DNA of 64,000 nt, taken from NCBI RefSeq assembly GCF_002776525.5, contig NC_045436.1, positions 161,683,937 through 161,747,936 on the forward strand, written 5' to 3'. Made by a program: the position numbers and the translations under genes. This DNA is from Piliocolobus tephrosceles. Its lineage: Eukaryota; Chordata; Mammalia; Primates; Cercopithecidae. A model generated the notes under the pieces. The model had not been told where the DNA came from, made no database searches, and saw nothing but the letters and a program-made list of their open reading frames with translations. Shown here one piece after another: positions 57,735 through 64,000 of the stretch (position 1 is its first letter; every line of letters begins with the position of its first letter).

Positions 57735-58270
57735 TGACACATTTTCCTCCCTTATATGATTTTCAATAATAGCAGTAGTGGTCGTCAGCCTCAGAACCTC
57801 AGAATCATTGTTTCTACTCTCCAAATAAGTCCAATATTCAAATGTTTTCATTGCTTTTTTTTTTTTTTTAATTTTTGATGCCCCTTACCCTTTATCTTCA
57901 TTCAAGTCATTATTATCCCAACCCTAGAGTAGTCATTTTCTTTCGATTGGTTTTGAGGCCTTTACTTTTTTAGTTTTTTTTTGGTGCAAATCACTGCTGA
58001 GAATAATTGTCCCAAGTTGACACATTCACCAAGTTTCTTCCATGCTCAAAGCCTCGGTGCCTGTTCTCCTCTCAGGTCACTCCATAATCACACCTCCCAG
58101 AATGATCTTGGCTTGTCTATTCTTTTTTAGCTTTCATTGTTCCTTGACTCAAACTTGTTATTTAAGCTACACTAATTTCTTCTTAGCCCCTCTTCCTACC
58201 AACAGTTATCCAGGCACTGAATATGCATGCCAGACACTCTCATGCCAATTCTTCTACATTTTCAGTGACA
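57735..58270. other. unique T-rich non-coding sequence
   Basis: No gene recognised. A 102-codon ORF (58042-58350) runs into the MIR and is judged chance. Confidence 0.45.
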
Positions 58271-58274
58271 AATT

Positions 58275-58460
58275 TAAGAAAGCAGATAATGTGGATGCGA
58301 ATCCCAGCACTGCCACTTGTGGGCTATATGATTTGAGGCTAGTCCCTTAATCTTTTTAAGCTTCCACCCTCTTATCTGTAAAATGGGTATAAATAGCACT
58401 TAACTCATAGGGCTATTGTGAATGTTAATATAGAGAATGGAGATAAAGCCTTTAGTGTAG
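58275..58460 (+). repeat. MIR SINE
   Basis: 'gatgcgaatcccagcactgc', 'cacttgtgggctatatgatt', 'ctcttatctgtaaaatgggt' follow MIR order. Confidence 0.9.
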
Positions 58461-58589
58461 AGAGAGACTACATAGAGTAACTGAACAATAAATAACTATC
58501 ATTATTGACATCACTTATGATAGAATGTAGCTTTTTAAAAATGTGTTTCATTTCTCTCAAATATAAAGATATTTCCTCTGAAATCCCTT

Positions 58590-58672
58590 TTTCCAGAGGG
58601 CAAGAGCCATGCCTTTCATCATGCTCCCATTTCTCAGTATAGTACCTGGCATTCAATAAAATATTCGAATAG
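58590..58672 (+). repeat. L2 LINE 3' tail
   Basis: 'ccagagggcaagagccatgc' then 'cagtatagtacctggcattc' and 'aataaaatattcgaat' is the L2 terminus. Confidence 0.75.
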
Positions 58673-58701
58673 ATAATACATAGAGTTCTATGAAGACTAG
58701 G

Positions 58702-59030
58702 GTTTTTTTTTTGTTGTTGTTATTTTTTTGTTTTTGTTTTTGTTTTTTTGAGACAGAGTCATGCTCTGTTGCTCAGACTGGCGTGCAGTGGTGAAATCTT
58801 GGCTCACTGCAAGCTCTGCCTCCTGGGTTCATGCCATTCTCCTGCCTCAGCCTCCCAAGTAGCTGGGACTATAGGCACCCAACACCATGCCCGGCTAATT
58901 TTTTGTATTTTTAGTAGAGACGGGGTTTCACCATGTTAGCCAGGATTGGTCTCGATCTCCTGACCTTGTGATCCGCCTACCTTGGCCTCCCAAAGTGCTG
59001 AAATTACAGGCATGAGTCACCGTGCCCAGC
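58702..59030 (-). mobile_element. AluY/Sc-type element with target-site duplication
   Basis: A T/G-rich tail, then 'gagacagagtcatgctctgt', ending 'gagtcaccgtgcccagc'. The 11-bp duplication TGAAGACTAGG is exact at 58691-58701 and 59031-59041. Confidence 0.95.
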
Positions 59031-59041
59031 TGAAGACTAGG

Positions 59042-59424
59042 TTCTAAGTAAAATGTTGATTGGATTTGGTAGCAAGGTTGATTAAATTGCTTTTGAAATA
59101 AACTAGTTGTCAATTCAATGAGTAATTAAGGATCAGATTTGCCTTGGCCAATATGCATTTTGTAGAAATAGATTCCACAGTACTGAAGAACAACCACAAC
59201 AAAAGTATTTCTTTGAAGCAACAGAATTAGAAAGTAAGGGAGAATGAGGGGCTGGATTGGCCACTTCATATGAAGAAGGAAGCCAGACTGGGGAACTGTG
59301 ATGTGAGGGAATTAACTAGCAATCACTTGATCTATCTCTTTAAGTAAATTACAGAGAGGAGGAGCTTAGAGGAGCCAAGGCAGGAGATTTTTAGTGGGAG
59401 AGTCAGTTAGAAAGTCACATAAAA
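59042..59424. other. unique non-coding sequence
   Basis: No gene or repeat recognised between the two Alus. Confidence 0.45.
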
Positions 59425-59425
59425 A

Positions 59426-59719
59426 CCAGGCACGGTGGCTCATGCCTGTAATCCCAACACTTTGGGAGGCTGAGGGGGGCGGATCACAAGGTCAGGAGAT
59501 CAAGACCATTCTGGCCAACATGGTGGAACCTCGTCTCTACTAAAAATACAAAATAGCTGGGCGTGGTGGCGGGTACCTGTAATCCCAGCTACTTGGGAGG
59601 CTGAGGCAGGAGAATCGCTTGAACCTGGGAGGTGGAGGTTGCAGTGAGCCAAGATCACGCCACTGCACTCCAGCCTGGGTGACAGAACGAGACTCCGTCT
59701 CAAAAAACAAAACAACCAT
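59426..59719 (+). mobile_element. AluSc/Sp-type element
   Basis: Starts 'ccaggcacggtggctcatgc', contains 'aaggtcaggagatcaagacc', and ends in a short A-rich tail with CAAAAC. Confidence 0.95.
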
Positions 59720-60545
59720 ATAAGAGACTACATAAAAGAATACTCTAGCCACTAAACTCTAGCCATATAAGTCAGCAAAATCATATTATCAATTTCAAGT
59801 GTTCTTAAAAAGCCAACAGGAAATGATTCATGAAATAATTCACAGAAAATCTTCAGAAAATCACAGAATGAACATTAGATATGTAATTCTTTACACAGTC
59901 ATTCCTTGATTAAGCAGACTAATGAAGAATACAGATAAATCAAATTTGTGGATAATCTTCAAACTATTGCTTTGTTTCTCAAATGCTTCTGTGCTTTTCC
60001 CCTTCTCAGCAAGAGAATATACCTTCTGACTATATTTGGTAATGTCATGCTGAATTCCTAGGTGGCACTGACTACAGTTGGAAGGCAGTGTCTCAAAAGG
60101 GCATGCAGAGCTTGAAGTGGGCTGTTCTGAATTTGGGGCGGTGAAATCAGCCATGGTCTTAGATAATGAAAAAGGGAATAATCTACATATGACTTTTTCA
60201 GAGCCCAAACCCCTCATGGAACAGTCTTGGCAAGGATCAAAGTTAAAGGGAAATAGTCATTGACATTAATTTGTTTTCATTATTCTCTCTCCCACAAAGG
60301 CCCAGGAAGTAGAGCATGTGTAATACAACTTCTTTCCTCTACTCTCACCTCGTCTTTCAGATGGACAGTTTCCATGCCCTTTAAGATTCACTGGCTTCCC
60401 CTTTTCCAGGACAAATTTCACCCAAATTCACATCAGGAATGTATTGACTTATCCCTCCATTCTATTCCTGAACTTACTATTTTTTAACCTTTTTCAGAAT
60501 AAATCATCTGTCCTTGGTGCTTCTCAGGTTCTCTACTTCTCTGGT
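59720..60545. other. unique non-coding sequence
   Basis: No gene recognised. A 108-codon minus ORF (59891-60217) has no recognised domain. Confidence 0.45.
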
Positions 60546-60549
60546 TATT

Positions 60550-60673
60550 CATATATATATATACATATATATATATACACATACGCACACACACACAGAC
60601 ACACAGTCTCTCTCTTTCTCCCTCTTACACACACTCACACACACACACATATGCACACACATGTACGTGTGTA
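60550..60673. repeat. compound (TA)n/(CA)n/(CT)n microsatellite
   Basis: TA runs, then CA, then CT, then CA with TG at the end. It creates artefactual ORFs on both strands rich in HTHT and YIYI peptides. Confidence 0.95.
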
Positions 60674-60819
60674 TAATGGCCCAGGAGCTCAGAGGAGGAG
60701 AGCATACAAATATCAGAGTTTTTCTTGATGGTGGAGGAGTTAAGGGAAGAGGCTGTAAAAATGAATGTGTTGTTCTTATGACCAGCATATGGATAATTGA
60801 GAGTTCCCTATGTAAAGAT

Positions 60820-60905
60820 ATGTACAAAGTAGAATATGATCTCCATTTTACACGTAAAGAAACTGAGGTGCAGAAATGCCATATGTTGACTAAGGATAGG
60901 AAAAT
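60820..60905 (-). repeat. MIR SINE fragment
   Basis: 'gatctccattttacacgtaa' followed by 'agaaactgaggtgcag' is the reverse MIR core. Confidence 0.8.
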
Positions 60906-61460
60906 ATTTCTTTAATTTCCATTAGTTAGAATTAGTTTATCAAATTAGTTGACTAATAGTTGGGAAGAGGTTTGTGTCTAAGCTTGGAGTGTGGGCAAGC
61001 GAGGGTTCAGGAAAATCAGGTCTACGGACATCTTGACAGAAATTATAAAAAGGCATAAGAATAGCAAAGCAAAATTTTACCTTCTTCGTAAAGTCCATAG
61101 GCTCAGGTTGGGTAGAGACAGTTGAGACATGATTCTCACAGGCACTATTTGGGATAAGATGCATTTCATCAATATTGGCAAGACTGGCTTAAATCCTGTT
61201 TGAAGCCTGGTTTCATATGGTCCTGCCAGAGATAATTTATAGTTTCTTACATTCATCATTCTTGAGAATTCTTGAGTTTTAAGAAAATGGGCCATAAACT
61301 GTGTTTACTAAAGAAATGGTCTCATGTATATCATAGAAGATCAAAAACTCACTGTGACCATTGAAGAAAATTGAGCAAAAAAGAGAAAGAGAAGTAAATA
61401 TTGACCAAAGAATGGAGCTGCGGAGGATGGAGGCCAAAAAATTATGTCAACTGCTGTCAA
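60906..61460. other. unique non-coding sequence
   Basis: No gene or repeat recognised. Confidence 0.45.
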
Positions 61461-61462
61461 AA

Positions 61463-61633
61463 AACTAGCCGGGCGAGGTGGCGGGCGCCTGTAGTAGTCC
61501 CAGCTACTCGGGAGGCTGAGGCAGGAGAATGGCGTAAACCCTGGAGGCGGAGCTTGCAGTGAGCTGAGATCCGGCCACTGCACTCCAGCCCAGGCGACAG
61601 AGCAAGACTCCATCTCAAAAAAAAAAAAAAAAA
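61463..61633 (+). mobile_element. 5'-truncated AluYR-type right monomer (Old World monkey lineage)
   Basis: Begins 'aaaaaactagccgggcgagg' and carries 'ggagaatggcgtaaacc', 'agctgagatccggccactgc', then an A17 tail. The words 'gcgtaaacc' and 'gatccggccactg' are typical of young Old World monkey AluY subfamilies, where ape AluY reads 'gcgtgaacc' and 'gatcgcgccactg'. Confidence 0.9.
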
Positions 61634-61789
61634 GAGAGGATCCTGACAGAAGAGTCATCCTGGAATGCCTGAAATTGTGAAGTGTGTGCCTGTGTATATG
61701 TGTGTTTATTAGAGCACCATCTTGCTTTTAAGAAAAAGATAAAAAAGGAAAGACTGCACAGCAAGGGTGACGAAAAAGATAAATGGATT

Positions 61790-62240
61790 AGAGGGCATGA
61801 CTTACTGTACAAAGAGAGATTGAAGTAATATAGCATAGATAGCCTAGAGAAGAAAATAGCGGAGGAAAAGGGAAATTGCTAATACTTCTAAGCACCTGAG
61901 AGGTTGTAACATGAGTGACACTCATTTTGGAACTTGGGCACATCAAAAGACGTGCTTAGTATGGTCTGGAGATATATATTTGCCCATTTACCCACTAAGT
62001 TCAATGGCGCTGAACCAGAAAAGGCAGGAAGTGAAGTGTAAAGAGTTAGAAAGAAAACATTTTAAGTGTTTATGTTACCTTCAAGGAATGATATTATTAA
62101 CTTCCTGCTCTGTAAGATTAAGAGTGGCATTAAGCATGGACGATTGTAGCTTCCCTGTGTAGATTCATGAATAGGATTTCTGGGTGGTGTCTCAGGCTTC
62201 ACTATGGCATGAGACAGGCCTGGTTTACTTGCTTGGTGGT
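61790..62240 (+). repeat. L3/CR1 LINE 3' region
   Basis: 'agatagcctagagaagaaaa', 'aacttcctgctctgtaagat', 'taggatttctgggtggtgtc' follow the L3 order. Diverged. Confidence 0.5.
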
Positions 62241-62344
62241 TCTCAGATCCTGGATACTTTTCTGCTGTTGGCTGAGAAGGACTCATTACTAAGCATTTAT
62301 TGCTTCATCAATAATTGGGTAAATGCAAGGGGTTTGTATCTGTC

Positions 62345-62560
62345 TGTCTGCCTGGATTCCAATCCTGACTCGGTTACACATTAGCTGTGCAACCTGGCAA
62401 GGAACTTAACCTCTCTAAGCCTTAGTTTCCTTTATGTAAAATGAGGATCAAGAATGGTGCTACCTTATAGGGTTCTTGTGAAGATTCAAATAGACACATG
62501 TAAAGTGCTTAGCACAGTGCCAGGCACATTGTATTAGAAATTATGAGTTGTCATTTATTC
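62345..62560 (+). repeat. MIR SINE
   Basis: 'ttccaatcctgactcggtta', 'aacttaacctctctaagcct', 'gtaaaatgaggatcaagaat' and 'cttagcacagtgccaggcac' give an almost complete MIR. Confidence 0.93.
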
Positions 62561-62561
62561 C

Positions 62562-63715
62562 AGAAATATTCAAGGGCTACTTCAGACCAGGTTAATCTAA
62601 ATGCCAGGGATATAGTAGTGAAGATGTTGAAGGTCCTAATCAAGAAGTTTAATTTCTAGTGGGAATTAGAATAAACAAATAAATCATAATATGTCAAGCA
62701 GTGATAAGGCTGATAAAGAAAAATAAATCAGGCAAATAGGGACAGTAAACTATTCCAAGTAGAGAGAACATCACTCTGATGGGACCAAAGTACAGGAGAA
62801 ATGATTGAGTTTGGGAAACTGTAGTCATTCATTGAGGCAAAAAGATGGTACAAGATGAAAAGGGATAATGAATGAATGATAGAATAGGAGAGGTAAGTAG
62901 GGGCCAGAAAACAGAGTCTCCAATGGTTTGTCAGTCAGAGTGGGCCTGCAGCTGTGATCAACAACCACCACCAGCCAGCATCTTAAAGCAACAGGAGTGA
63001 ATTTCTCATTCACGTAGCAGGTAGTCTTCAATATCAATCCAGGAACTCAGGTTCTTCCATCTCATGGGCCCGCCGTTTCCTAGGGTGCCAGAACTCTATG
63101 ATGGACCTTTGCATCATGTGGCAGATACGGGGAGAGACATGTCTTGAGAGGCAGCATGAGAGATTTTTGTGAAACACGTTGGCAATAGTGTGTGTCATTA
63201 TCATTCAGATTCCATTGACTAGAAGAAACCCACTCACGTGGTCATGCTTAACTGCAATGAAGGCTAGCCAGTGAAGTCCAACTGTGTGCCCAGGAGAAGA
63301 AGAAATGAATTTTGATGAACACATAGCCAGCAGCGCATGCCACACAGGACATACTAAAGATCTTAGATTTTATCCTGAGTGCAAACAACAGTCACTAAAG
63401 CAATTTAAGCTAGTCAGTGATCAAGTTTGCATTTTACAAGATCAGTCTGGTAGAAGAAGGATTGAAGGGGCCCCAAATTCAAGTTAACAAAGTGGCTCAT
63501 TTATGATACAAAGAGGACCTGAACCAAAGAAGTGGTAGTGGATGTGGGGAAGAAGGGGCTTGTCTGAGAGAGATGGAAGAGTTTGGAGAGGGTTGCAAAT
63601 GACTGGATGGGAGTGGAGAGGACAGGAATCAATGGAGAAGGATCGACAACTACTGACTATTATTTACTATGAGAGGAAACCTAAGAAGAGAAGAAACTTG
63701 TGAGGGGGAAATAAT
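62562..63715 (-). repeat. L2 LINE, long 3' portion, split by an LTR-like repeat
   Basis: Segments at 62562-62930 ('aagaagtttaatttctagtg', 'aacatcactctgatgggacc') and about 63300-63715 ('gatcttagattttatcctga', 'gtcagtgatcaagtttgcat', 'gatcagtctggtagaagaag') are consecutive reverse L2. At over 700 bp it is the longest L2 here. Confidence 0.8.
62932..63260. repeat. ancient LTR-like repeat inserted in L2, unassigned
   Basis: 'catcttaaagcaacaggagt', 'gaatttctcattcacgtagc', 'tgatggacctttgcatcatg' resemble the type seen at 15855-16215. Exact borders unclear. Confidence 0.45.
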
Positions 63716-63719
63716 GGGC

Positions 63720-64000
63720 TTGATGAACAAAACAACCTTATTGTTTTTTTGTTTTCCTGACTCCTTTTAGGGAGCCTGCTTTCCAAACCAGTATTGGGAC
63801 ATATGTTCTGACATGCTCAAATAAAGTTGTGGGGCTGGCATATTTATAATTAGGATTATTTTAGGATGTTCAGGCTTCACTGTTACTCTATATCTTCTGT
63901 TCTACATAGTCCATGTTCATGTACTCACAAGATTTGTTCATTTGACATTTATTGAAGTCTTAATATGTGGTAGGAATTGTGTTTGGACCTGAACTAAACT
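63720..64000. other. unique sequence with acceptor-like tract and AATAAA
   Basis: A T-rich run and 'cctgactccttttag' at about 63756-63770 resemble a splice acceptor. AATAAA follows at about 63820. No supporting ORF. Confidence 0.25.

Noticed and set aside
60514..60915. 133-codon ORF (+) and overlapping ORFs
   Set aside because: Driven by the TA/CA microsatellite (HTHTH-type peptide) and a MIR fragment.
61341..61658. 105-codon ORF (-)
   Set aside because: Reads through an Alu in reverse, giving the usual Alu pseudo-peptide (SWDY-type words).

Overview
Organism and locus. This is primate nuclear DNA: Alu, MIR, L2, L3, hAT-Charlie (MER5) and MaLR LTR (THE1, MST, MLT1) repeats interleaved with AT-rich unique sequence, with no prokaryotic gene organisation. 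A 5'-truncated Alu at 61463-61633 carries the right-monomer variants 'gatccggccactg' and 'ggcgtaaacc' that I associate with Old World monkey AluYR elements, so a cercopithecine monkey (macaque, baboon or guenon type) is more likely than an ape. One run of exactly 100 N (14885-14984) falls inside an Alu and is an assembly gap.

The only protein-coding sequence I can defend is a short first exon at about 18857-18925 (+). It encodes 23 residues beginning MDETSPRLEEDW, follows a good Kozak context and ends at a near-perfect splice donor (CAG|GTAAGT). I recognise this as the alternative N-terminus of the brain-specific isoforms of PPARGC1A (PGC-1alpha), whose distal promoter lies several hundred kilobases upstream of the canonical one in human (chromosome 4p15). 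The window would then be the distal CNS promoter, its upstream flank (1 to about 18.8 kb) and about 45 kb of the very long first intron (18926-64000). The rest of the gene lies beyond the window.

Layout. 1-13 kb: unique sequence with L2, MIR, MER5 and one THE1 solo LTR with an exact target-site duplication. 13.5-15.1 kb: an MLT1-like LTR split by a second MLT1 LTR, a THE1 LTR and a gap-containing Alu. 15-18.9 kb: flank and promoter region of the PPARGC1A exon, with a TG microsatellite about 400 bp upstream. 19-29 kb: early intron with possibly constrained sequence and many MIR, L2 and L3 relics. 29.6-33.2 kb: two old L1M/HAL1-type fragments. 34.2-34.55 kb: MSTA solo LTR. 36.7-64 kb: scattered Alus (four with clear target-site duplications), MIR and L2 fragments, microsatellites and unique stretches, some with inverted repeats and regulatory-type motifs (4525-4545 and 43572-43651).

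The other open reading frames (longest 140 codons) look like chance. I found no tRNA, rRNA or CRISPR array, no intact transposon with an open reading frame, and no undescribed gene system. The noteworthy content is regulatory: the distal PPARGC1A exon and the unique sequence around it.
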